Shown here in pieces: positions 1 through 5,416 of a stretch of DNA of 11,570 bases (position 1 is its first letter; every line of letters starts with the position of its first letter). Both the position numbers and the translations under genes were made by a program. Source of the DNA: Baffinella frigidus (lineage: Eukaryota; Cryptophyceae; Cryptomonadales; Baffinellaceae). The notes under the pieces were generated by a model. The model did not search any database, was not told the origin of the DNA, and saw nothing but the letters and a program-made list of their open reading frames with translations. Location of the stretch: positions 46,765-58,334 of the forward strand of contig MU647349.1 of NCBI GenBank assembly GCA_026770585.1, in the 5' to 3' direction.

Positions 1-60
1 AAGTGCGGCGGGAAAATCGGAGGGGGCGCGAGCAAGACGCATTGGGAGGGGGGAGCTGGG

Positions 61-105
61 TGTCGGAACAAGGTGACTATGTCCAACAAGGACAGCAAAA
101 AGGTA
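61..105. repeat. Uninterrupted copy of a short duplicated segment
   Basis: The stretch TGTCGGAACAAGGTGACTAT and what follows it reappears at 381-398 plus 574-597 with only a few substitutions. Here it has no insertion, so it acts as the empty-site relative of the MITE at 401-571; the target TA is at 78-79. Both copies end in AAG followed by GTA, like a splice donor, and one of the differences (AAA versus AAG) is silent in the frame reading NKDSKK. That suggests, without proving, that the segment is the end of an exon. Confidence 0.7.
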
Positions 106-380
106 CCATTCATAGAGATTGATAATTTATTGCCAAACAGTCAGCGTCAGTGTCGCACATGCTCGACGCGTTGTGCTATTACTGTACCCCGTGTCGGCCG
201 CTCATTTGAGCATTTTCCGGATGGATTCTAACTCTACCTCCTACAGTCACCATACATGTCATATGGACACCGATTCACTTGAAACCACCGTTGGCTATCT
301 TAGGGGGGTGTTCTGTGCTATGGTATGGCTGTGTCGAGGCTAAGGTGGCATATCTTACATCCTTAAGATAACGCAAAATG

Positions 381-597
381 GTGTCGGCACAAGGTGACTA
401 GAGCGCTGTGCAGAGAAGTTGGCCACCGGAAAATGGGAAAATGGGGAAATTGGAGCCATTTTGTCCACTTTTGAGAAATTCGTGGTACTAAAATTCTCAA
501 ATTTTGATAAAATGGCTCCAATTTCTCGATTTTCCATTATTTCCCGTGGCCAACTTCTCGGCACAGCGCTCTATGTTCAACAAGGACAGCAAGAAGG
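381..597. repeat. Second copy of the duplicated segment, split by a MITE
   Basis: Left part 381-398 and right part 574-597 together reproduce 61-105. The break falls exactly at the TA, which is present on both sides of the insert (399-400 and 572-573). The right part ends in GACAGCAAGAAG followed by GTAATT, a reasonable splice donor. Beyond about 600 the two copies no longer resemble each other. Nothing else in 106-380 could be assigned; the open frames there have no recognisable content. Confidence 0.65.
401..571. mobile_element. 171-bp MITE with TA target duplication
   Basis: The ends are GAGCGCTGTGC and GCACAGCGCTC, and the arms pair over roughly 80 bp, so almost the whole element folds into one hairpin. 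It is flanked by TA on both sides, and removing the element plus one TA restores the sequence seen at 61-105. A TA duplication with an inverted-repeat body fits Tc1/mariner-type (Stowaway-like) non-autonomous elements. It encodes no transposase; the short frames on both strands are the two arms of the hairpin. A second, 5'-truncated copy of its right third lies at 9977-10029. Confidence 0.85.
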
Positions 598-645
598 TAA
601 TTTCCCGCCAATTTTCAAACAGAACTAGCCGTAATGTCCAGTCCC

Positions 646-718
646 CACTTAAGAGATATTCCTCAAGTGGCGAGTAGGCTCATACGCCCTACCGTAGGGC
701 CCTAGGACCAGCCTATGA
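646..718. mobile_element. Partial copy of the TTAAGTGG two-hairpin element
   Basis: It contains CAAGTGGCGAGTAGGCTCAT and the CCTACCGTAGGGCCCTAGG core, matching 1826-1875 closely. The second hairpin found in the fuller copy is absent, and an extra CACTTAAGAGATATTC stands before it. I treat it as a truncated or rearranged member. Related copies: 1826-1922, 2462-2542, 3245-3326 and, reversed, 3752-3830. Confidence 0.55.
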
Positions 719-790
719 CGTGTTTAATTATTCAATTTACATGTTCGGCGGGATGAGCTCGATCGAACTTTCTGCAGAAAAGCGTGTTTA

Positions 791-1006
791 CCTGCCTCGA
801 GCTTCAACCTTCCGTGATCCTCAACTACCCACACGGCGGGCTACGAGGGTTTCGTTGACCCTGGATTCCAGGGTGACACGTGACCAATTTGCATCAGAAA
901 AAAAAGCAAAGTTAATTGTCCTGAGGCAAGTTGACTTTTGATGAAAGGTCCGTAGTCCACCGTGTGGACCTGCCTCGAGCTTCATCTTTCCGTGATCCTC
1001 AACTAC
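791..1006. repeat. 38-bp direct repeats flanking an inverted-repeat element
   Basis: Positions 791-828 and 969-1006 are the same 38-bp sequence (CCTGCCTCGAGCTTC at the start, GATCCTCAACTAC at the end) with two mismatches. They enclose the element at 829-967 almost without spacers. This is far longer than a normal target duplication, so it is either a tandem duplication of a flank-plus-element unit or the result of recombination. No coding content is evident. Confidence 0.75.
829..967. mobile_element. 139-bp inverted-repeat element, CCACACGG family
   Basis: The terminal repeats are CCACACGGCGGGCTACG on the left and CGTAGTCCACCGTGTGG on the right. Inside lie a perfect hairpin at 858-874 (ACCCTGG ATT CCAGGGT), the motif CACGTGACCAATTTG, and AAGTTGACTTTTGATGAAAG before the right end. 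A second full copy is at 3573-3710 and a left-end fragment at 6139-6225. The ends resemble those of the element at 5152-5312. It has no coding capacity. The insertion mechanism is unclear because no short target duplication is visible. Confidence 0.75.
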
Positions 1007-1033
1007 AGGGTTCGCTAGACTTCAACCACTCTA

Positions 1034-1150
1034 CAGGGGTACCTCGCTCAGAAGAAAGCGCCACCCCCCTAGGATCACCATAGGACCCTAGGCATTGGCC
1101 TACTGTAGGGTCCTAGGAGGCGGCAGTTTCTTATGAGTGAGGTACCCCTG
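1034..1150. mobile_element. 117-bp MITE, CAGGGGTACC family, copy 1
   Basis: The terminal repeats are CAGGGGTACCTCGCTCA and its inverse, flanked by TA at 1032-1033 and 1151-1152. The centre carries CCTAGG and CCTACTGTAGGGTCCTAGG palindromes. This copy differs more from the other three (AGAAGAAAGCG in place of the usual left-arm sequence), so it is probably older. Reading through the right end gives the peptide seen repeatedly as SEVPLYRG. The element is non-autonomous. Confidence 0.85.
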
Positions 1151-1254
1151 TAAGTACGAGAATCGGATGGCGGTGCTACTTCCTGCGCCGCCTGCGACGG
1201 GAAGTGGGAAGGGGTCAGCCGACCCCTGTAACAAACGTCTCTCTCCCTGTGCAG

Positions 1255-1317
1255 TTTGCCGGGACGTGCAAGACGTCCAGCAACAAGTCGGAGCGCGTCG
1301 GCGAGAAGAAGCCGTAG
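1255..1317 (+). CDS. Candidate terminal exon of an unknown gene
   Basis: A pyrimidine-rich tract ending in TGTGCAG, a good 3' splice site, is followed by 20 codons and a TAG stop. The peptide starts FAGTCKTSS and ends NKSERVGEKKP. The last 11 codons and the stop recur at 1603-1638 with a single silent change (AAG to AAA), which supports this frame. I do not recognise the protein; the tail is basic and hydrophilic. No upstream exon could be identified: the MITE at 1034-1150 occupies that side, and a possible short intron from about 1204 to 1254 is only a guess. Homology or transcript data could overturn the call. Confidence 0.3.
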   Translation, partial: FAGTCKTSSNKSERVGEKKP

Positions 1318-1411
1318 CGAGAAGCGGAAGGAGAAGCAGCAGATGTCACACTCTCCGGGATGAGATCGGAAGCTACTGCAGGAGTCAGTACCTCATCAGG
1401 CGACATTCATA

Positions 1412-1567
1412 GGCTAACGTCCTGAAAATGGGGTAGTTCGGCCTACGGCATTGCCTAGGACCTCCTACCGTAGGCCGAGGGATCCTAGGACCAAAAAGTC
1501 TCGGCCTACGGTAGGAGGTCCTAGGCAATGCCGTAGGCCTAACTACCCCATTTTCAGGCCGTTACCC
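1412..1567. mobile_element. 156-bp inverted-repeat element, copy 1
   Basis: The arms carry CCTGAAAATGGGGTAGTT, then GGCCTACGGCATTGCCTAGG and CTACCGTAGGCCGAG, and repeat inverted on the right. The arms are about 68 bp and the loop is small, so most of it is one hairpin. A TA lies at 1410-1411 and 1568-1569, but the arm similarity runs on slightly (TTCATAGG versus TTAATAGG), so the exact boundary is uncertain. An inverted copy lies at 5532-5687, recognisable by the asymmetric loop (GGATCC and CAAAAAGTCT). It has no coding capacity. Confidence 0.8.
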
Positions 1568-1602
1568 TATTAACATGAGTGCCGGAGGAGGCACGGTCCG
1601 TC

Positions 1603-1638
1603 AACAAGTCGGAGCGCGTCGGCGAGAAAAAGCCGTAG
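1603..1638 (+). pseudogene. Truncated duplicate of the terminal-exon tail
   Basis: The 36 bases read NKSERVGEKKP and a TAG stop, matching 1282-1317 except for one silent base. Just upstream the match to the first copy fades through indels, and an in-frame TGA follows soon, so this copy cannot be a full exon in the same form. The long hairpin at 1639-1778 begins on the base after the stop codon. Confidence 0.3.
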
Positions 1639-1778
1639 CCACCCTGGAGGGAACTCTGAAGCAAATTGGACTTTTTCTTGGGTAGATTTTCAAGGGAATG
1701 TACTGGGATCGCAGTACATTCCCTTGAAAATCTACCCAAGAAAATATCCAATTTGCTTCAGAGTTCCCTCCAGGGTGG
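1639..1778. mobile_element. 140-bp near-perfect long hairpin inserted after a stop codon
   Basis: The left arm starts CCACCCTGGAGGGAACTCTG and the right arm is its near-exact inverse ending CCAGGGTGG, meeting at a tiny loop near GGGATCGC. Arm identity is very high, so the element is young or under structural constraint. The bases before it match 1300-1317, and the purine-rich bases after it (AGAGACGAAGAAGCAG) loosely match 1318-1340, so 1300-1340 may be its empty site. No TA duplication is seen; at most an AG. It lacks the CCTACCGTAGG core and stands apart from the other families here. Confidence 0.75.
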
Positions 1779-1825
1779 AGAGACGAAGAAGCAGAGAAAT
1801 AGCAGTAGAAAGAAGAGGCCCGAGA

Positions 1826-1922
1826 CCTTAAGTGGCGAGTAGGCTCATACGCCCTACCGTAGGGCCCTAGGACCTGCCCAGGACCTCGTTGGGGTCAATT
1901 TTGACCCCCTCACCACTGAAGG
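1826..1922. mobile_element. 97-bp two-hairpin element, TTAAGTGG family
   Basis: The ends are CCTTAAGTGG and CCACTGAAGG. After the left end come CGAGTAGGCTCATACGCC, the CCTACCGTAGGGCCCTAGG core, and a second palindrome GGGGTCAATTTTGACCCC at 1891-1908. Family members keep the second hairpin while its sequence changes (compare 3288-3307). The target duplication is not clear. It is non-coding. Confidence 0.65.
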
Positions 1923-1979
1923 GGTGTCATACGGAGCCTCCCAAAAGGCATGTGCGGAGCTTCTGGCTGGATTGATGTA

Positions 1980-2104
1980 CAGGGGTACCTCGCTCATAAG
2001 AAACCGCCCCCCCCCCCTAGGATCACCATAGGGCCCTAGGCATAGCCCTACTGCAGGGTCCTAGGGGGCGGTGGTTTCTTATGATTATGAGCGAGATACC
2101 CCTG
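1980..2104. mobile_element. 125-bp MITE, CAGGGGTACC family, copy 2
   Basis: It has the same ends as 1034-1150, with TA at 1978-1979 and 2105-2106. It is eight bases longer than the 117-bp copies because of a longer C run and a small duplication (TTATGATTATGAGCG) in the right arm. The core palindromes CCCTAGG and CCTACTGCAGGGTCCTAGG are present. It lies directly after a short open stretch at 1924-1977 discussed in the findings. Confidence 0.85.
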
Positions 2105-2237
2105 TAGGCCTCTTCAGGAGAATTGCCGCCCGTTTGTCCTGTAGGTCCTTCAGGTTCTTCGAGCTCCGAACATAGGCGGACACTGGAACTTGTGGGGGGG
2201 CAGGGCCCATTCCACACCGAACCTTCGCGGCAGAGAG

Positions 2238-2260
2238 TTCTTATGAGCGAGGTACCCCTG
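2238..2260. mobile_element. Solo right end of a CAGGGGTACC-family MITE
   Basis: TTCTTATGAGCGAGGTACCC and the final CTG are the last 23 bases of the family. A single TA follows, and then the next full element begins at 2263. The rest of this copy is missing. It looks like a partial copy carried by the flank duplication, or a target used twice. Confidence 0.75.
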
Positions 2261-2262
2261 TA

Positions 2263-2379
2263 CAGGGGTACCTCGCTCATAAGAAACCGCCCCCCCCTAG
2301 GACCCTACAGTAGGACCTTGCCTAGGATCCTATGGAGGTCCTAGGGGGGTGGGCGTTTCTTATGAGCGAGGTACCCCTG
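2263..2379. mobile_element. 117-bp MITE, CAGGGGTACC family, copy 3
   Basis: Intact ends with TA at 2261-2262 and 2380-2381. The centre has CCTAGGACCCTACAGTAGGA and a later GGTCCTAGGG. Together with the solo end at 2238-2260 it forms a head-to-tail junction that reads as an open frame on both strands, which explains apparent 70-90 residue proteins here. Confidence 0.85.
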
Positions 2380-2461
2380 TAGGCCTCTTCAGGAGAATTG
2401 CCGACCGTGTGTGGAGGGGGAGGGCCCATTGCACGCCGAATTTCACGCCGACCCGACCCCA

Positions 2462-2542
2462 TCATACGCCCTACCGTAGGGCCCTAGGACCTGTCTGGAC
2501 CTTTGGGGGTCAATTTTGACCCCCCCCCGCCACTTAAGGGAT
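2462..2542. mobile_element. Two-hairpin element, TTAAGTGG family, left end lost
   Basis: It starts within CATACGCCCTACCGTAGGGC and runs through a second palindrome GGGGGTCAATTTTGACCCCC near 2505-2525 to CCACTTAAGGG. The TTAAGTGGCGAGTAGGC left end of 1826-1922 is missing. Confidence 0.55.
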
Positions 2543-2907
2543 AAGGTGTAGGCCGACCCGTCGCGGGCAGAGAGAGAATCGTTTATTGAAACAGACGTTT
2601 CCACAACACATGTGCCTACCGGGCGTGTTGAGGGTGATGAAGGCCTCTCTCTCGCGAGGGTCTAGAACAGACTTGTCTAGAGGGTGAGCAGGTCTGAGCA
2701 GGACCTAGCGAGCCGCAACTTAAGATATACCAGCCACTTAAGGGCCTACAGACAGAGCGGACACCGCGCCATCGCCTTCCTGCGGGAGAGAAAACACAGG
2801 AGTTACTCGCGAGTAGGGACACGCCTGAACCCCAAACCCCAAACCCTGAACCCGACACCGTCTGTCTGAGGGAAGGAAAACACAAGGGGTTGCTCACTCG
2901 CCAACTA
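2543..2907. other. Region without a confident gene
   Basis: Read on the minus strand this stretch has hints of a gene end: two pyrimidine tracts ending in CAG (the clearer one at 2780-2795), a short frame ending ARCPLCL and stop at 2746-2778, and an AATAAA at 2582-2587. Two telomere-like patches (CCCCAAACCCCAAACCCTGA, near 2829-2848) interrupt it. A 93-codon minus-strand frame at 2616-2897 runs straight through those patches, so I do not call it. A CCACTTAAGGG near 2733-2744 may be a further scrap of the two-hairpin family. Confidence 0.35.
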
Positions 2908-3024
2908 CAGGGGTACCTCGCTCATAAGAAACCGCCTCCTCGTAGGACCCTACCGTAGGACTATGCCTAGGGCCCTATGGGGGTCCTAGGGGGGGCGCGG
3001 TCTCTGATGAGCGAGGTACCCCTG
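2908..3024. mobile_element. 117-bp MITE, CAGGGGTACC family, copy 4
   Basis: Intact ends with TA at 2906-2907 and 3025-3026. The centre reads CGTAGGACCCTACCGTAGGA and later GGGCCCTATGGGGGTCCTAGG. The 3025-3244 stretch after it holds scattered CCTAAACC-like scraps and a GGTACC-bearing AT-rich patch, with no gene visible. Confidence 0.85.
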
Positions 3025-3244
3025 TAGTCTGGACTCGCAGGAAACAAGGGGGGGGGCTTGGCTCCTAGCAATGGGACATACCTTAAACCCCTCAACCCTA
3101 AACTTTAAGCCCTGAACCAAGTACCTTGGTCGGATAGCGAGGGGGCAAACGGGTCTTTTTAATTCGGGTACGAATTCAAAAATTGGTACCAGTCGTGTCC
3201 AACGTGTGGGGGCTAGAATTCACATTTGGAAGGCTGGCCAGAAA

Positions 3245-3326
3245 TTAGGGCCCTATGGTAGGGCCCTAGGACCTGCCTAAGTCGAATTAGGGTGAATATT
3301 CACCCTATGGGCACTTGAGGGATATG
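3245..3326. mobile_element. Two-hairpin element, TTAAGTGG family, diverged copy
   Basis: It has the GGGCCCTATGGTAGGGCCCTAGG core, then a second palindrome TAGGGTGAATATTCACCCTA at 3288-3307, then GCACTTGAGGGATAT at the right end. The second hairpin is a different sequence from that at 1891-1908 but fully self-complementary. Confidence 0.55.
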
Positions 3327-3409
3327 CACGCATTGAAGGTCCGCTCGAGGCTAGAAGAGGGAGTATTTAAAATGTGGGGTTGTTAAATTTAGTACCAGTC
3401 ACGGGCAGG

Positions 3410-3471
3410 TTTGGTCACGTAGCTGGGGGAATTCCCCTAGCTGGGGGAATTCCCCCAGCTACGTGACCAAA
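3410..3471. repeat. 62-bp palindrome built from GGGGGAATTCCCC blocks
   Basis: TTTGGTCACGTAGCTGGGGG at the left pairs with CCCCCAGCTACGTGACCAAA at the right. The centre contains two successive GGGGAATTCCCC palindromes, so alternative hairpins or a full cruciform are possible. The outer CACGTGACCAA resembles the motif inside the CCACACGG family (3611-3621), so it may derive from that family. No target duplication is seen. Confidence 0.75.
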
Positions 3472-3572
3472 TGCCCCTATTCGTGTGAAAATTACTACAC
3501 GTCTCTTTTGTTCTATCACTTGTACAGGAATCCCTGTTTTAAAATAGTCACATTTCTAGCCTCGAGTGGGTA

Positions 3573-3710
3573 CCACTCGGTGGGCTACGAGGGTTTCATT
3601 GACCCCGGATTCCGGGGTGCTACGTGACCAATTTGCGTCAAAAAATCCTCAAAGTTAGTTGTGTCGAGGTAAGTTGACTTTTGATGAAAGGTTCGTAGTC
3701 CACCGTGTGG
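3573..3710. mobile_element. 138-bp inverted-repeat element, CCACACGG family, copy 2
   Basis: It aligns end to end with 829-967. The left end has CCACTCGGTGGGCTACGAGG and the right end CGTAGTCCACCGTGTGG. The internal hairpin at 3602-3618 is ACCCCGG ATT CCGGGGT, where the other copy has ACCCTGG ATT CCAGGGT, a paired substitution. It is not flanked by the 38-bp repeats that surround copy 1. Confidence 0.8.
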
Positions 3711-3732
3711 GAGGGCGTCCCCTCGCCTCGCA

Positions 3733-3876
3733 GAACTCGTCCATCGGACCCCTACAGGTCCTAGGCAGGTCCTAGGGCCCTACGGTAGGGCGTATGCGCC
3801 TACTGGTCACATAAGGAATATTCTTCCTAGACACACCACATGACAAACGATGGATGATTTCTGAACTCGTCCATCG
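3733..3876. repeat. 14-bp direct repeats around a reversed two-hairpin element
   Basis: GAACTCGTCCATCG occurs at 3733-3746 and 3863-3876. Between them is a reversed member of the TTAAGTGG family: the core at about 3756-3795 reads GTCCTAGGGCCCTACGGTAG and is followed by CGTATGCGCCTACTGG. The 14-bp repeat could be a target duplication of an unusually large size or the scar of a local duplication. Confidence 0.65.
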
Positions 3877-3889
3877 ACAGCCTTGTTGA

Positions 3890-4002
3890 GCCAAGTGCTC
3901 AACTCAACTCATCAAGGATTCTCAAAACTATGCAACTGGTTCAATAAGGCTCAACTCAACAACAAACTCATGATCCATGATACTGGCTCAACTCAACACG
4001 GT
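3890..4002. repeat. CTCAACTCAAC dispersed short repeats
   Basis: The 11-mer CTCAACTCAAC or close variants recur at least three times among AT-rich spacers. There is no open frame of interest. The spacing is irregular, so this is degenerate simple sequence rather than an ordered array. Confidence 0.5.
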
Positions 4003-4020
4003 TGGAGTGTTTTCCCGGCC

Positions 4021-4098
4021 CTGCCCCCAACCCTACGCCCTAAGCCCTAAGCCCTAAGCCCGAAACCCTGAGCCCTAAGCCCTAAGCCCTAAACCCAA
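4021..4098. repeat. Telomere-like CCCTAAG/CCCTAAA patch
   Basis: About ten units of CCCTAAGC, CCCTAAAC and variants run in a row. The heptamer resembles the plant/algal telomere repeat CCCTAAA but is degenerate and internal, so this is an interstitial array. From 4099 to 4238 I see only a weak inverted repeat around CATACGCG and no gene. Confidence 0.7.
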
Positions 4099-4239
4099 AT
4101 GCCATACGCGTTCGTGTACCGGTATCAGCCAATACCCATACGCGTTTGGCATGTGGTGTACATATCGGGATGAAAACACCAGAATGTGTGCCTAAATCCG
4201 TTTGATGAAACGGTGCACGGTACAATGTATTAGGCGGCG

Positions 4240-4776
4240 GGATGGAAGAACATGGCTTCCTCCTGCCTGAGCATTGCCGGTTACCTTATCAGTAGGAACC
4301 CCCCTATGTCCCTACAAATTGCCTACCGCAGGGTCCTGGGCCTTGTCGCTTATGGGTTATTCAAAATCCCTTCCAAGTCCGCTGTGTGGCCTGGCGAAAG
4401 TAAGTACCTGGCTTCCTCCAGGCGCAGCTCCCTTGCTTCGAAGAAATCGACCATTGCCGTATCAGCCAACACAAACCACCCTTTTTAAACACCAGGATTT
4501 TGGCTAGGCATTCGAGCCATTTTGTACTTTTAGGGCTCAAAATACCGATTTTTTTACCGGGAATCCTGCATGTGGGAAGGTACCTGGCCTCCTCCTGGCG
4601 CTGCATTTCCGGTTACCTTATCCGTAGGAACCCCCCCTATGTCCCTACGGATTGCCTACCGTAGGGTCCTGGGCCTTATCGCTTATGGGTTATTCAAAAT
4701 CCGGGCGGGATGGAAGTACCTGGCTTCCTCCTGCCTGAGCTCCCTTGCTTCGAAGAAATCGTCCATTGCCGCATCC
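4240..4776. repeat. Mosaic duplication containing two truncated CCACACAGCGG elements
   Basis: Two segments alternate. One is the inner and right part of the element seen whole at 5152-5312: GTTACCTTATC, GTAGGAACCCCCCTATGTCC, CCTACCG(C/T)AGGGTCCTGG, TTATGGGTTATTCAAAATCC, at 4280-4389 and 4612-4703. The other reads GGATGGAAG, TACCTGGCTTCCTCC, CTTGCTTCGAAGAAATCG, at 4240-4270, 4399-4462, 4573-4604 and 4706-4776. Open frames of 78-132 codons here follow the duplication in mismatched frames and run into G-rich repeats, so I do not accept them as genes. Confidence 0.65.
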
Positions 4777-4855
4777 CACTTTTCGTGCTCCGCTGCTTGT
4801 GTCTGGCGTGGGGTTTGGGAGTCGCTGTTTGGGGTTTGGGGGTTTGTGGAATTTG

Positions 4856-5006
4856 GGGTGTGGGGTGTGGGGTGTGGGGTGGGGGGTGGGGGGTGTGGGG
4901 TGTGGGGTGTGGGGTGTGGGGTGTGGGGGTTGGGTATTTGGGTTTGGGGTTTAGGGTTTAGGGTTTAGGGTTTCATGTTCATGGTTTAGGGTTGAGGGTT
5001 TAGGTG
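4856..5006. repeat. G-rich GTGTGGG and TTTAGGG array
   Basis: GGGGTGT units give way at about 4940 to TTTGGGG and then TTTAGGG units, ending in GGTTTAGGGTTGAGGG. The orientation is opposite to the patch at 4021-4098 and the array at 9371-9871. Long Trp/Gly/Val-rich open frames over it arise from the repeat. Confidence 0.8.
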
Positions 5007-5018
5007 GGTCCGCGGTGC

Positions 5019-5092
5019 AAATCCGTCAACTTTGGCCCGAAAAACAGCCCTCACCAAAACTTGCGAGCCCAAATAGACTGAGACAGAGCTGG
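5019..5092. repeat. Dispersed repeat with AAATAGACTGAGACAGAGCT
   Basis: The 20-mer AAATAGACTGAGACAGAGCT recurs at about 8870-8889, and a diverged form (CGACTGAGGCAGAGCTAG) is near 10804-10821. The upstream GTGCAAATCCGTCAACTTT is the inverse of a sequence near 10156-10174 in the 10-kb repeat units. This links three distant parts of the window to one repeat family of unknown nature. Confidence 0.55.
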
Positions 5093-5151
5093 AAATTCCA
5101 TACTTCCCTCCACCGCTCCTGGGCCGCCGCCTCCTCCTCTAAGCTCTCAGG

Positions 5152-5312
5152 CCACACAGCGGGCTACGAAGGGATTTTTGGGCGCTGAGAGCCCGAGTTT
5201 CCGTTACTTGATCCGTAGGAACCCCCCTATGTCTCTACGGGTTGCCTACTGTAGGGTCCTAGGTCTTATCGTTAAGGGGTTATTAAAAATCCCTTGGAAG
5301 TCCGCTGTGTGG
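5152..5312. mobile_element. 161-bp inverted-repeat element, CCACACAGCGG family
   Basis: The left arm CCACACAGCGGGCTACGAAG continues GGGATTTTT; the right arm is AAAAATCCCTTGGAAGTCCG and CTGTGTGG. The inner region has GTAGGAACCCCCCTATGTC and CCTACTGTAGGGTCCTAGG. It is the only whole copy; the two at 4280-4389 and 4612-4703 lack the left arm. The ends resemble the CCACACGG family (829-967), but the interior is different. Confidence 0.7.
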
Positions 5313-5416
5313 TAAGGGTGGACTCCCTAATTCCGGCAGCAACCCAGTTACGGCCTTCCGCAGGGTGCTACAGTACGCAATTCGGTAGGATGATGGCGGG
5401 CAATAGTACAGCACGT

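Larger units (their letters stand above)
2105..2453. repeat. Duplicated flank around tandem MITEs
   Basis: TAGGCCTCTTCAGGAGAATT starts at 2105 and again at 2380, each time immediately after a CAGGGGTACC-family element. Both copies continue to GGGCCCATT and a CACRCCGAA motif, but the second (to about 2453) lacks some 60 bases of the first. The unit element-plus-flank has evidently been duplicated. The frames across it read element arms and are not genes. Confidence 0.7.

Noticed and set aside
401-571. The 171-bp element as an introner (element that makes introns)
   Set aside because: It starts GAG and ends CTC, with no GT or AG at useful positions by the TA duplication, so clean splicing is not expected.
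2023-2344. Two 73-85 codon proteins sharing SEVPLYRGTSLIRN
   Set aside because: Both are read-through of MITE terminal repeats on opposite strands; the shared peptide is the encoded end of the element.
4570-4968. 132-codon frame with Trp/Gly/Val repeats at its end
   Set aside because: It runs from a mosaic repeat into GTGTGGG telomere-like sequence; all three plus frames are open there.
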